Origin: Megalobrama amblycephala
Taxonomy: Eukaryota > Chordata > Actinopteri > Cypriniformes > Xenocyprididae
NCBI RefSeq assembly: GCF_018812025.1
Contig: NC_063065.1
Location: 31,023,642-31,087,641, forward strand
Reading direction: 5' to 3'
Length of the DNA: 64,000 bases
The first letter of the stretch is position 1. Every line of letters begins with the position of its first letter. The notes beneath the pieces are model-generated. The model saw nothing but the letters and a program-made list of their open reading frames with translations, ran no database searches and was not told where the DNA came from. Below are positions 21,865 to 34,087 of this stretch, piece after piece. A program made the translations under genes and the position numbers.

Positions 21865-23203
21865 AGGGGTCATGATATGAGAAATCAAATTTGCCTTGAT
21901 CATTTGACACATAAGAGGTCTCTGAACCATAAAAACATCTTGTAAGTTTCATATCTTAAAATGTCTAAAAAGCTTTTATTTAATAAAGCACCAAAAATGG
22001 CTTGTTTTGATATTGCAGGATGTGTGACGTCACACGGGCAAATACATTTGCATATGCCCGCCTCCAGAGCAAGCATCGACCAATAGTTATACATCATCGC
22101 ATCATATGCCCCGCCCACTGGTGTTCAGTCGCTTAACGACTGACATTTGTCTACACTGGATGTGAGCATTGCATCATAAGCAAATGCAAGTCATTATAAT
22201 CACTGATGCTGTCTACACTGATACAGCATACAGATGCGTTTTCAGTTTCTGACATCTGTCGACAAATGGAAGAGTGAAAGAACGTTCGCTTTCACACGTC
22301 CAGTTTAAACAGCTGGTTTGTGACTTCAAAAGGATCTCGGCATCAGAAACAAGTGGATGGTTTATTTTAATGACGTACCAGATTGCGTCAGATAATTATA
22401 TGTTTGTTTGGAGCATTTGACTGAAGATTGTGAGTGAGGCACAGTGTAATGGAGAGTTCGCAAAGAAACTTTTGCTGGCAGTCGACTGTACTGGATCTGA
22501 CAGCAGCTGCATCACAAATCGTAAGTAAATGATTTCATAATGCTTTGTCTGTAAATGACGATTTTATATGGATAATTTTTCAAAACACTCACATTACGTG
22601 CAATAGCGAGTGGGCGTTGATACTGTTTCCTATGCAGTGACATTAGCCAATCATAATAGTGGGCGTTTACTGACAAGCCTTAAAGGAGCCACGCATTAAA
22701 AACGTCTCAGGTTATGACTATAACCATAGTTCCCTGAGAGAGGGAACGAGACACTGCGTCCCGAAGGGGGCGTTCCTATAGCGCCCCCTTCGGGACGCAG
22801 TGCGAGTTCCCTTGAAAGGGAACGTCTCAGGTTATGACTATAACCATAGTTCCCTGAGAGAGGGAACGAGACACTGCGTCCTGAAGGGGGCGTTCCTATA
22901 GCGCCCCCTTCGGGACGCAGTGCGAGTTCCCTTGAAAGGGAACGTCTCAGGTTATGACTATAACCATAGTTCCCTGAGAGAGGGAACGAGACACTGCGTC
23001 CCGAAGGGGGCGCTATGGGAACGCCCCCTTCGGGACGCAGTGCGAGTTCCCTCGAAAGGGAACTAATCATTTCAGAGGAAGCCTCAGAATGAGGGTTGAA
23101 AATAAATGTTTTTCTGCATATATATTAAGATTTCTTTGTGTAAAAATAATATATTAAATAACATATTAAAATAATAATAACAAAAATCCATGTCATGACC
23201 CCT
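21865..23203. mobile_element. 1339-bp TTAA-target DNA element with an internal palindromic array
   Basis: The left end AGGGGTCATGATATG follows TTAA (21861-21864) and the right end CATGTCATGACCCCT precedes TTAA (23204-23207). The interior includes CCGCCCACTGGTGTTCAG- and GTGGGCGTT-type blocks common to the family. A 120-bp trimer (22701-23063) is inserted near the right end. There is no transposase frame. Kolobok/piggyBac-like. Confidence 0.85.
22701..23063. repeat. Three tandem 120-bp palindromic units
   Basis: The repeats begin AACGTCTCAGGTTATGACTA at 22701, 22821 and 22941. Each unit holds a small inverted repeat (GTTCCCTGAGAGAGGGAAC), then a long hairpin, CACTGCGTCCCGAAGGGGGC paired across a 9-base loop with its reverse complement, then GTTCCCTTGAAAGGGAAC. 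In units 1 and 2 the loop reads TTCCTATAG. In unit 3 it reads CTATGGGAA, nearly its reverse complement. The opening motif also occurs beside the DIRS-type fragment at 50233, so the array probably derives from that element type. The minus-strand frame across it (22696-23070) is a by-product of the 120-bp period. Confidence 0.9.
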
Positions 23204-23207
23204 TTAA

Positions 23208-24712
23208 TGCAGCCTATATCATAAAACGTTCAGTCTGGCCCTGATTAAGCAAGATGTGTCAAGCTTCTTCTGGGAATCAGAGGACGTTTTAGTGACATAT
23301 TGTGTCCAGTCACTGAATAAACATCTTCCTTGTGATGTTAAATGATTAGAGTAATTTTCGTTTGGACTAAGTGCCTTTGGTGGCACAAGAACAAGGCAGA
23401 AACATTCATTTTAAAAGTCTCCTGCAAAGCTGACTGTTCCATCGCTTTAGGGAAAACGGTACCTAATTCATATCACTTGCGATCTGCATTGCCAAAATAA
23501 AAAGACAAACGCAGATATAAATCATTCTAAGTTAGCCAGAAAGTACAAAGCTCTTCCATTTTAATTAAAAGTAAAGAGAGAGGACGAGAAAACCAATCGT
23601 CAACAGCTATTGATTTTGTCAGCTTTAGTGGAAATCCATGATGCAACTCGATTTTGAAGATGGTAAACACACGGCGGAAATGACAGTTGCTTCAAGAGGT
23701 GAAAAGCAATCATCTTCAACACTTCAATGTAGGTGAATCACACTTGAGATGTTTAGAGGACACAATCACAACATTCAATAGCACTGAAGGTTACGAAACA
23801 CCTTTAGTGATTTGAAGGTTGAAAGCTCAGAAAATTTCTTTCTTTCAGTTTGTCCAACCCTCCCCTCCAACAAAAAGCAAGCGAGAGCCAAACAAACAAT
23901 ATCTCTTCAATCCAGCTACACCAAAACGATGCTCTTAAACGGCATTGTCGTGTGTGATTTAGTTTCCAGCCATAGACTATACTATGCTCACATGCTACAT
24001 GCTAAGTGAACATGACCGGGCATGTGAGTATACAACGCTACTAACAGGACGGAGGGGCGAAAGGAATATACTCACATTTATTATGCCAAAAATAAATGAA
24101 AAGCACATGTATTTAAGCAAGAACATCTGCATGAATGAAAATCACTGCAGCTCAATGCAGTGTAAACACTGTGATTTACCACATCAATTAGCGATCCAGA
24201 ACACAACATGTACTAAGCTGTGGAGCTGTTAGTTTTGTTTTCAAGGCTGTTTTTGCATATGAATGGATGGCAGCTGTACAAGGGAATTTAAAATCAAATA
24301 CTATATATATATATATATATACTGTATATCTGTTCATATATTCATATGTTACACAAATATAGACTCTTCCGAACTTCAGAGCAATGTATTAAATTCACAG
24401 CTGGAGATAAAAGATAAACAAAAACCAACCAAAAATATATATGGGGCACAAGATCCCATACGAGTCCGTGTCCGTTTGTGTCTTCTGTTTGATTTGGAGC
24501 GTGAAGCACGTGTCCGCTATGGCAGTTTCCTTCTCCTCCTATAGGCTTTTGAAACAAAAGTGCTTCTGGTGATGATCATTAGACTACATTGGTGCAGTGT
24601 TGTGGTTTGAAGTAAGGGACGACTGTGCTGTCTGCTCCGTCCAAATAGCAGGCAATTTTCTCTTGGCTCGGAAATAAGAGTGATTCTGGGAAAAAGAGTC
24701 ACTGTCTTGAAA
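23208..24712 (-). other. Downstream of the vstm2a stop: 3' UTR or intergenic
   Basis: Repeat-poor AT-rich DNA directly downstream of the vstm2a stop codon on the minus strand. Part is probably vstm2a 3' UTR, but I cannot choose among several minus-strand AATAAA-type sites. A (TA)n run is at 24300-24321. Confidence 0.4.
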
Positions 24713-24789
24713 CTATAGCCATGCTTCCCTCATGAGGCCGGCCGTGAGGAGAAGAACAGCAAGTCCATTACTTGTGGCTATCCTCGTAC
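24713..24789 (-). CDS. vstm2a: vstm2a terminal coding exon: hydrophobic C-terminal tail
   Basis: Found by looking for a phase-1 acceptor downstream of the stalk exon. A clean TTTTTCCCCACAG precedes position 24789. Joined to the leftover G of the upstream exon, the frame gives Gly, then TRIATSNGLAVLLLTAGLMR, then EAWL and a TAG stop at 24715-24713. The run LAVLLLTAGL is a hydrophobic segment close to the C-terminus after a small-residue stretch (ATSNG). That could be a membrane anchor or a GPI-attachment signal. Other VSTM2 proteins, such as VSTM2B, also end in a hydrophobic tail. The intron is about 9.3 kb (24790-34087). The call rests on splice signals, phase and the character of the tail, without a residue-level match. 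An alternative last exon elsewhere in the gene is possible. The 3' UTR continues to lower coordinates and its end is not defined. Confidence 0.75.
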
Positions 24790-24959
24790 CTGTGGGGAAA
24801 AATGATAGGACATTGAGCCATGAAAAAACATTACTTGGAATAAAATAAACATTAAAATGCCCCTATAATGCTACTTTAACCTGCTAACCTTCACGAGGAT
24901 GCTGACACACTGAAGCGCTCTCTGTTTGAATCAGCTCAAAGTTACTGTTACATGTAATG

Positions 24960-25700
24960 TAATTACCTTGAGGTGGATCCAAAATGGCCAATATTCATAT
25001 TCATGCATTTATGGCTCATGATTTATCAATATTACTTTTGATTTCATATATTCATGTACTCCTACTCTATATATTAATCCTCATCATATTTTCAAGTATT
25101 TACTCTTTATTGTACCCTTTATGGTTATTCTTCTTTTATATGCTTGTGTATGCTTGTTATATTCAATTGTTCTTTAAAGTGTTCCAGTGTGACGGGTCAC
25201 GTCGACACGTTTGTGGTTAGATATTGGACGTCTGCCAAGTACTGCAGAAGCGATGTTTTCGGAATTAGTTGCTCATTTGCTCAACTTGATGTACTTTTAT
25301 ATGTCTGTTTCTATTTTTGCTGACATGTGATAATGCAAGATCTGCAAAATTCCCTTAAGGGGGTCAAAACAACCCCTATATCTATTTTCATCTATTTTTG
25401 ACATCTGACCAGTCTATGACATAATGGATAAATCCATTTGACCTTTTCTTATTAGACCAAAACATAAGTTTGAGTGGGACATAAATTTCCCTATGCTTAT
25501 GGTATAAAATGGACTGAGTCGTTGATAGTTTAGCCTTTCCCTTAGCTTTTGCCTTTGCTTTTCTTTGCTCTTCTGCTTCTTCTCTTCTATCTCTCATTTC
25601 ATTCTGCAAATGTCTTAATTTTGTTGCTTCTTTCTGTATATTCTGATCTTCATCTATTAGATACAATACTCTGGATTTTACAATACTCTAAATTTTATTA
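24960..25700. other. AT-rich intronic block with a charged minus-strand frame
   Basis: 25666-25388 on the minus strand is open for 92 codons and includes a coiled-coil-like run 'LRHLQNEMRDRREEAEEQRK' followed by AKAKAKGKAK. No family was recognised. It has no flanking splice sites that I trust and sits inside a vstm2a intron, so it may be a repeat remnant. Confidence 0.2.
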
Positions 25701-27379
25701 TTAACTATTAATTACTTACTTAATTTGTTTGTTTCTATAATTTTTAATTACTAAATTTGTTATTACTTATTCAAATTTAATCTCTGACAAAATCATTGCT
25801 GGACTGCCTGGATCTCATTTTCTCAAGTTTTTGCATCACCTTGACAGCTTGAAGCTTCAATTTTTTCACTGCTGTTTTACTGTCAAAATCTTATAGTAAC
25901 CGTAATTTGTTAATATGTGTCAGGAGTTACGAATAAGAAAAATGATGATTTGATGATTGTTTGAAACATTTGTGTCAGCCACATTCATTGAGAATTGAGA
26001 AACTCCTGTATGATCGTCATGAAAATGCTTGACAAAACAACATCCCTCTGAGGGCTTTTAGCTAAAAAACATGCACATTTGGAGAAATGTTGATGGATTA
26101 GCATATGTTTATATCAAATTTCTATACAGAGGAATAATATTTATTCAATTTTTACCCAAAATGCGCCGATGTTATCATTTCAATTCATACTGGCATGCTT
26201 CATACATTTTGTCCATAAATGGCACTCGTGATGAACAGGCATGTCATGTGACATTCCAGGAAATCAGACAAAGGCTTCCAGAGATCGCTGTAACATGCAG
26301 ATAGACACTTTTGAAGACAATAAACACAAGATTGCAATGACATATGATTTATCTGTGTTCTTCATGCCATGTTGGGTATTTTCATAATGACAGATTTTAT
26401 TTATAATGCAATGCTAATCGACATAGCTTTTATCATTGTGCAGAATAACATAAAATATTATATTTTCTGTCTTTTTTTTTAATCTGAAGCCACATCAGAT
26501 TACAGAAGGTTATTTAAAACACTTGACTTGTGATATAAAGTACGTTTGAAGCCAAAACATGGTTTTAATCTCATAAATTATTGTGTATTGATGGTGTGCT
26601 AAGCTAACATGCTAGCTAACCCTAAGATGCACCTATCCACTTAGCTGAGCAAACAGTAAAATGTTTCTGTTTTCAAGGAGGGCATTTGATAGGTTCAAAG
26701 AAGGTGAAGTGAGAAGTTTGATCAAAGAAATGAGGGATTAAAACCGTGTGAATAGAAAGTCGTCAGTATTTATAATGAAGACAAAAGAAAAGAGAGGTGT
26801 GAATGTGTGCATGGAAGACTGAATGCTTCAGTTTGCACCACAAAACAATAGAGACAATACACTGAATGGATGCTTAGAAGATGACAATAAACATCAGTTA
26901 GAGTTTTCTGAAAAATAAAATCACATGATATGATCTTGAAAGAAAAATTTAATAAAACTCAGAGTTTTAGAATTATCATCTTCAGATTTTAAATGTTTCA
27001 TGGTCAGGCATGTGGCTTTAACTGCAGTGCATTTCTAGATTACAACTTTTATTTTCATAAAGATATGTCAAAAATAAATGTTTTCAAAACTCTGAAGCCA
27101 TTTATAACTATTTCTTTCAATATGACAATAATTAAATTTGACTTTACAGTAAACTGCAAAGTGTCTGCTTTCAAATGAGACTGTACTTATGATATTAGTG
27201 CAAAGGCTTCATGAACTGTATTTGTTTTAGTTTGGGTCAACCATTTCTTGGGATTTTTTCAAAAGCAGGAGTTCAGGCTAACAGGTTAAAGGTTCGTAAT
27301 TTTGTTTTGTTTCCTCCTACAACAGGTTTAAACAATTCTTCTTTTTTTCATTATATCCACTGTAGCATCAGCTCTTTTT

Positions 27380-27700
27380 TCTCAGTGTCTGAAATGTAAT
27401 CAAGGATTCAGTCTCTCTAAACCCCGCCTTTCTGAGAGCCTGCTCTGATCTGATTGGTCAGATGGCCGAGTCTGTTGTGATTGGTCGACTGTTTATAGCG
27501 CATGTCAAAAAGAGAAAAAGAGAAAACTCCCTGTAAGAGTTTTGAGCACTTTTCCAGGTCATTTTGGCCCTGATGTGAGCTGTTGCATTCATTCTGCACA
27601 TCTCCTGACAGCATTTAATTACAGTATGTAAATTTGCTCCCGTACGGTAAATACCAGCTCTCTCTCTCCCCCAGCCCTGTGACACTCAATAAAGATCCAT
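27380..27700. repeat. Possible TTAA-element interior fragment
   Basis: 'CCCCGCCTTTCTGAGAGCCT' and 'CTGATTGGTCAGATGGCC ... TTGTGATTGGT' resemble the interior of the element at 57115-57542 ('CCCCTCCTTCTGAAAAGC', 'CTGATTGGTCGGCTGG', 'TTGTGATTGGT'). No termini were found. Confidence 0.4.
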
Positions 27701-28339
27701 ATTATGCAGTGCAACTCTTTTTAATATTACTGTTTTTTTAACAAAGTGCAATCAAAACGACTCTAAGCCACCCGGGTACCACAAAATTGTATGGTTTTAT
27801 TGGTCTGCATAAATAAAGGCGACGCTATCTACCTATTCACAGAAGCCTTGTGCTAAAACCTCCCCACATAAATCAAAGTGAAAACTGCCATTACACCATG
27901 AAAAGGGATTAATGCGCACAGCCTTCCTGCACACTTTTCTAAAGGCTTTTCAGAGTATTTTTAAAACACCTATGTGCTGACAGATGTGTTACGGAGAAAG
28001 GTATGTGTTGGAAGCAAGTTTAATTTAATAAAATGTTGTTTTTTAGTGGTGCAAGGATATGCAAAAAAGAGGTAACCGGCAACTAATCTGAAAGAGTGGT
28101 TGCTTTTATATGAATTAACCCAATAAAATACAATTTGTTGATATAAATGAATGTACTTTGGTTGATTCGGCAATTTTCAGTGATTTGATTTTTTCAGTGT
28201 AGGAATGCTTTGATGACATTTGTTAAAAAAAAATAGCAAAAAATCCACTTTCCAGCATATTGTCAGCAGGTTTGTTCATGTTCCGTTTCTCGCACAGAAC
28301 TATAAATAACCCTGAATTTTTAATCCGCATTTCTTGTTG

Positions 28340-28960
28340 TTTTTCCTCATATTTTTTTCTCTAGACCTCCTTTGAACAATGAAATTAGGCGGGATGCAAG
28401 GCCTAAAGACTTCAAAGCAAATGCGATCTGATTCCGCTCTCGACTTACTGCATTCCTGCCTCCACTACAGAAAACAATGAGGGAAGCTCAAGGATGTATA
28501 TCGGCCATAAAACCCCCCAAAACAAGGCAACAAAGAGGAAATGGAAAATGAAATATTCACTAAATCACGGTGACATTTACGGGATTTTTCTGTCAGACCG
28601 AGCACGGCAATGTTCCGCGGGGAGCTTCATTCCAGCTCTATCTCGGGGAGGAGAGCCGGAGAGGAGGAACCTCCCGTGACCCGCTGCTCCTCTCTGCCAG
28701 ATCTCATTTGGCCCGAGGTGATCAACCCGAACGGGAACGTTCCTGAAACAAGCAGTCGCATCGGACCGAAGCTTCCCTCCCTTCTTCTGCTGGCAGGGAA
28801 TAATTAATCATTCCTGCCGGCACTTTTTACTCTGGGCTGAAATGCGCTGTCGATTATGCATCGCATCTATACGTTCATTACCAGTCGCGTCTGATTAGCT
28901 GTAAGGAAGAGTATGAGTCATGCCAGAATGTCATCTTCAATAATTACAGCTCACTGATGA
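28340..28960. promoter_or_regulatory. Candidate conserved noncoding element
   Basis: A repeat-free, GC-richer block in the last vstm2a intron, with CCTTTGAACAATG (SOX/TCF-like) near 28370 and several TAATTA/ATTA sites near 28800. It was chosen by composition and motif only. The frames inside it have no domain. Confidence 0.25.
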
Positions 28961-29394
28961 TGTTGTTGTAGTGAAGGTTCTGGAAGGTTAAAAGAGCTCA
29001 AAGTACTCGTGTTCAAGTGAAACGGGTTAGAAGTGAAAAAGGTACACAATATGTACCTATAATATAATCTGACCTCGACTCATTTTACATGCTGTACAAA
29101 TGATATGTTAGAAGAACCTCTATGCAATCATATTTAATCATCTTGATGGTGGATGGTTGATTGATGATAGATCTTTCTCTCCATCTTTCTATCTCTTCAA
29201 TCAGTTGGAGAATAATTTGATATCTATGCTGGTTTAGAAATTTGCTCCTATTCAAATCATGAGCTGAAAACTGAATTGAATCGGCCACAGAGCACAGGAT
29301 GCTGAATTAGTGTGACAGGAAGAGGAATTTACTGAATTGCAATTCAAAGAAATTCACCAAGGTTACTTAGTTCCATTAGTCTAACATGATTTAA

Positions 29395-30586
29395 AGAGGT
29401 CATGAACTGTGCTGTTTTATTGTTTTATAATGTTTTCTGGGCTGCACTTATAATGTTAGTATGATTTTTACATCTAAAATTGTCATAATTTAGAAATAAA
29501 CTGCATTTTTTCTACCCTGAATTTATCCTCTGATTTGAACGCTCTGTTTTAAGGGGCGTGTCTGTGTGAGACTTCAGAGTAAACGCCCACTGCTGTGATT
29601 GGCTGACATCTTTGCATATGAAATAAATAAGGAATAACTCTCTCAAGCATGTTTTTACTATTACAACTTTGAGGCTTAACTAATCATGAAAAGTGCTGCA
29701 TTATATTCAGATCGTGGCATGAAAGGTTGCAGTGATGAACATTGTAGTCGATCACAGACATGTTGTTGAGCTCATGAAAGCAGTGATCTCGTCATTGCAA
29801 CTCAGTTTCTGCACACTAACGAATGTTTTCATCATAACCAACAGTGCAAACGCGATGTAAATAAGAGATTTGTTGAATAAAACAGGATTTTGGGCGAGTC
29901 CAGAACTCAGTCACTGATAAACTTGCGCTGTTTGATTGACAGCTCCAGCGATTGTAAATATATAATTTAATCATGTTTAAATAACAGATTATTTTCATCC
30001 TACTAAGAGAAACAAGGTGAAGTTGAGCGTTTAGTCGATGGTTTGATTTACTGACACACAGACAAAGATCATGTGACTGTACATGAATCATTAATATCAG
30101 ATCAGGCATTAGAATGAACACAGTTACTGACATGTTGTTGCATTACTGTCCAGTTCATATCGTAAAAGTCTGTTTGCATCGAAATGCGATTGATTTGACC
30201 AAAGAATCCACAGTGAAATGAACCGAATACTAATAAATAAAGCTCAACTGAGACATTCACATTGTTGAAAATAAATAAGGATCCTTTGAAAGGTAATGTT
30301 ATTTCAGTCCTGTATCGCTCTTCTCTCCTCCTCATCTCACTAACACACCAGTGGGCGGGAGCTAATGTTGCAATGATGGAGTAGGCGTTGATTTCTTCTG
30401 TGGAGGCGGAGTTTCACCTCTATATGACAGGATCAGTCGTTCTCTGGGTCTGGTGTCAATAAAAGCTGTTTTTCGACTAACAAGGAAGTTTTTCAGTTCT
30501 GAAACTTACAGGATATTTTTATAGTATGATGACCTCTTATATATCAAAAGCTCAAGGAAAAGTTAATTTCTCAATTCATGACCCCT
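29395..30586. mobile_element. 1192-bp TTAA-target DNA element
   Basis: The left end AGAGGTCATGAACTG follows TTAA (29391-29394). The right end TCAATTCATGACCCCT precedes TTAA (30587-30590). Its sequence is closely shared with 59078-60109, including 'AAGGGGCGTGTCTGTGTGAG' and 'GTGATTGGCTGACATCTTTG'. The long minus frame at 29816-30133 has a counterpart in the other copy (59449-59847), beginning MSVTVFILMPDL in both. That is shared ancestry of the repeat, and I cannot name the product. Confidence 0.9.
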
Positions 30587-30685
30587 TTAAGACAAACTTG
30601 AATAATTACATGATTAATTTATTCTTATATATATACTTAATTTATATTTATAGTTTATGCATATGTGTTCCATAATTAGTATTTT

Positions 30686-31325
30686 GGTAACACTTTACAA
30701 TAAGGTTTAAATTGATAACATTAGTTAAGTTCATTAGTGATCATGAACTAACATTTCTGCTGCATTTATCAAATCACTGATTCGATTTGTAAAGCTCCGA
30801 AGCAATGCTTTGAAATCGGCCCATCACTATATTGTTGAAAAGTTATTTTATTTTTTGGCACACCAAAAGTATTCTCATGGCTTTATAATATTAAGTATTG
30901 AACCACTGTACTCACATGAACTGATTTAAATATGTTTTTAGTACATTAATGGATCTTGAGAGAGGAAATGTCATTGCTGGCTATGCAGGCCTCACTGAGC
31001 CATCGGATTTCATCAAAAATATCTTAATTTGTGTTCTGAAGATGAACGAAGGTCTTACGGGTGTGAAACGACATGAGGGAGAGTGATTAATGACATTATT
31101 TTCATTTTTGGCTGAACTAACCCTTTAATGTCAACATTTACTAAGGTCATCTTTAAGGTCAAATGTTGTATCTGTTAACATTACTCATGACTAACGTGAA
31201 CTTTTTAATAATTAACATTAACAAAGGTTAATAAAAGATGTACAAATATATTGCTCATAGTTAGTTCATGTTAGTTAATGCATTCACTAATAATAACAAA
31301 TGAGATGTTATTGTAAAGTGTCACC
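30686..31325. mobile_element. hAT-like mini element containing a nested repeat
   Basis: It starts GGTAACACTTTACAATAAGG and ends TTGTAAAGTGTCACC, flanked by AGTATTTT and AGCATTTT (7 of 8 bases match). Its middle (about 30770-31130) is a second element related to 42711-43120. Confidence 0.8.
30770..31130 (-). mobile_element. 'GGTTAGTTCA' DNA element, incomplete
   Basis: It shares with 42711-43120, on the opposite strand, the blocks 'AAATCGGCCCATCACTATAT', 'GATTTCATCAAAAATATCTT' and 'GAAGATGAACGAAGGTCTTA', and ends GAACTAACCCTTT. The other terminus is missing. Confidence 0.75.
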
Positions 31326-31642
31326 AGCATTTTTCTGTTTAAATTTCAGATTTCTGTATTTTTCCACTGTGGTCCATAAAATGAATTACACTAAACAATA
31401 GTATTATTATTTTTTTTCCATTCCTATATTCTCTTTTGTAAATCACCATCTTGCTTTCCCAGCAAATATCATCAGAACGTTGTGGCAAGGTTCTCTCAAA
31501 GTTATGAATAAACGTTCTTCCAGTAGCGTTAATAGAACAGTCATCTGGTCTTTAATAATGTTCTCAAAACATTAAAACATCAAAACAACTGGATTAAATG
31601 TTACTACTTGTTTAAAACGTTCAGAGAACATTAAAACATATT

Positions 31643-32607
31643 GGTAACACTTTATAATAACTGCACACTATGAAGCATTAGTTAAGCATTAGTTAATAGT
31701 TATTTCATCACTTATAAAGCATTAATAGACATTAGTAAGTAGTTTATAAATACAGCTATAATTGCTTTATTCTTGATTTATAAGCATATCTATAATGTGT
31801 TTAATAATTGTATTTTCATACTTTATTAATAATCAATTTATCATTTCTAAATTAAGTATTACATTATTTACAAACCAGTTATTTAGGAGTTGTCAGTAGT
31901 TCATTTAGTAAGTGTAAGTAAATGATTAATAAACTATTTAAACATTAATTTATACATCTTATTATTTAGACACATAGTAATAGTTACTTAGTGTGTTAGT
32001 AAATGTTTTATTAACACATATTCCTACTGCAATTCATGATTAATTCAGGTAATTATAAAACATTTAGAAGTAGTCAGTTAACTATTTTTGTGAGCTCATC
32101 TAAAGTGAGGACTGTTTATGCTTTCTAAAGCTTTTATAAATGAGATTTAAAGGTTCAGTGATCTTCTGCACTGCTGTTCTCTAATGTTTTAAAGTTAGTA
32201 CCGAGGTAGTTTTGACACTAGGAATATGTTAATAAAGCATTTATTAACACACTGAGTAACTAATACTATATGTCTAAATAATAAGATGCATAAATGTACA
32301 TTTAAATATTTTATTAATCATTTACTTACACTTCCTAAATGATCTTATGAACCACTGACAACTCCTAAATTACTGGTTTGTGGATAATGTAGTACATAAT
32401 TTAGAAATGATAAATTGATCATTAATAAAGTATGAAAATACAATTATTAAACTCATTATAGATATGCTTATAAATCAAGAACAAAGCATTTATAGCTGTA
32501 TTTATAAATGGCTTACTAATGTCTATTAATGTTTTATAAATGATGAATTAACTATTTACTAATGCTTAACTAATGCTTCATAGCGTGAGTTATTCTAAAG
32601 TGTTACC
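31643..32607. mobile_element. Foldback hAT-like element, copy 2 (965 bp)
   Basis: Same family as 1854-2817 but reversed. It has GGTAACACTTTATAATAACT at the left, ...TAAAGTGTTACC at the right, and a perfect 8-bp target duplication AACATATT at 31635-31642 and 32608-32615. The arms are about 385 bp around a 190-bp centre. The 8-bp duplication points to the hAT superfamily. It lies in the last vstm2a intron. Confidence 0.9.
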
Positions 32608-32615
32608 AACATATT

Positions 32616-33950
32616 TTTTTGCTAATGATAAAATGGAATGTTCTTTTATAACGTTGAGATAACATTCATTAGTAACTCAATGGGAACATTAGAAAAACAT
32701 ACTTAGAACATATTTTTATTAGCTCTTATTTCAAATCCAATTCAAATTCAGTAACTGAACTGGAACATAAATGTCATTTTCAGTGTAATTCTGAATGAGT
32801 ATTTGATCATTTGTCGATCTTGTAAGTGTCTGTTTGAATTTTTGTTGTTGGCAGTAACCAGATAATATGTATTAATATCACCCGCTTTTAAATTTTTTAT
32901 TTATTTTACACCACCACAAACTTGATCTCACTGTACACTAAGTAATATTTGACATTCAGACAGATCTGGTCCATTGTTTTTATAAGATTTATTTTTTTCA
33001 TGCACAGGTTCGCATGAAAGCTCTTTGTCGAATGAATATAATGCATGTTAATCTCTCGCCGCTAACATGATCTCACATTAAACACTGAGGCAGAGTTCGC
33101 TTTCCGAAGAGGAACACATTTGCTATTTTGAGGTCAATATAATCTGTCAATGAAATGTCAGGCCTGCTATTTATTGTCTGCTGATGGTTTATACTCCACT
33201 ACTGGTTTAAATAAAACATATTTCCAACTCTATTACATATTACATTATTTATGCCATAATATTGCAAATCTTGAAAAGCATATTGATATGAGTTGTAGCT
33301 CAAACAGTAGATCATGGCGATAGCAAAAGCAACGGCTAGGTCACTTTGGATAAAAGCAAATGTCAACACAAGTTGTTTTGGTTGCATTATTTTCCTACAC
33401 TCTCAAACACGTTTCATATAACAATGAAAATGTACAAGTATTATAATTGCAATCCCATTATTATGTAATGCAAACTTTACAAATTGGTTGCCATTTGAGT
33501 ATGAATTCCAATTCCATTAATGTGGAAGTAATTAAACGTTCCTTATTACACATGCTGTGATTGGTAATAAAAATCTTGCTCAAATATTCATTATTATGTA
33601 CATATTTTAAATGTTAATTTCAGTGTTATTTGGTGCCTCGGCCACTCACTAGCCGCACAAGAAGGATATTTATTTTGTTTGGGAAGTGCATCATATTTAT
33701 TTAAAATTATTCACTAAGCACAGCAATATCTTTGCTGTCATTCCATTGCATCACGATTGATGATTAATAATGAAATCTTGCAAATGCATATGAATCCCTT
33801 TTTTATGGAAAACAGCAAGCATTTTTAAACACAAGGAGACCTCTTAGAAGAAAAGAGCTAAAAAGAGTTAATTGTGAGTTCGGCAAGCATGTTTTTAGAT
33901 TTCAGGATTCATTGAAGTAGATACCCCAAGGCGTTGTAAATATGCACTTT
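32616..33950. other. No gene; vstm2a intron
   Basis: AT-rich with scattered ATTTA and TTAAT. No repeat family or exon was recognised. Confidence 0.35.
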
Positions 33951-33954
33951 TCTT

Positions 33955-34072
33955 GAAAGGGACTTTGATATTATGCAATCATTTAAGACATTTCTCCTTA
34001 TATAGAAATTGAGTCAAGAGCCCCTATAGGATTCTATAAGGATCCCCACCAAACCTTTTTTTCTAAGGCCTG
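33955..34072 (-). mobile_element. Repeat fragment next to the vstm2a splice donor
   Basis: On the minus strand it begins CTTAGAAAAAAAGGTTTGGT, with 'CTCTTGACTCAATT' and 'AAATGATTGCATAATA' further in. These are shared with 37600-37920 and 48966-49200. It ends about 15 bp from the donor at 34087. Confidence 0.6.
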
Positions 34073-34087
34073 TGGAAAGTCTCTCAC

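Larger units (their letters stand above)
24790..34087 (-). other. vstm2a: vstm2a last intron (9.3 kb)
   Basis: This is a GT-AG intron between the stalk exon and the tail exon. It contains a 1.19-kb TTAA element (29395-30586), a hAT-type mini element with a nested repeat (30686-31325), the 965-bp foldback (31643-32607) and a repeat fragment ending about 15 bp from the donor. The rest is AT-rich. The stretch at 28340-28960 is richer in GC than its surroundings, has no obvious repeat and includes a SOX/TCF-like CCTTTGAACAATG at about 28370, so it is a candidate conserved regulatory element. I see no other exon in it. Confidence 0.7.

Noticed and set aside
22696..23070. 124-residue minus-strand repeat protein (LSRELALRPEGG...)
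   Set aside because: A by-product of a 120-bp palindromic tandem repeat with no stop in that frame.
24984..25220. Multi-span membrane protein frame (LLLISYIHVLLLYILILIIF)
   Set aside because: The hydrophobicity comes from very T-rich DNA; it has no homology I recognise and lies in an intron.
34014..34087. C-terminal extension of vstm2a ([14 protein letters not shown]...)
   Set aside because: It lies beyond a strong CAG|GTGAGAG donor and overlaps a transposon fragment, so it is more likely intron.
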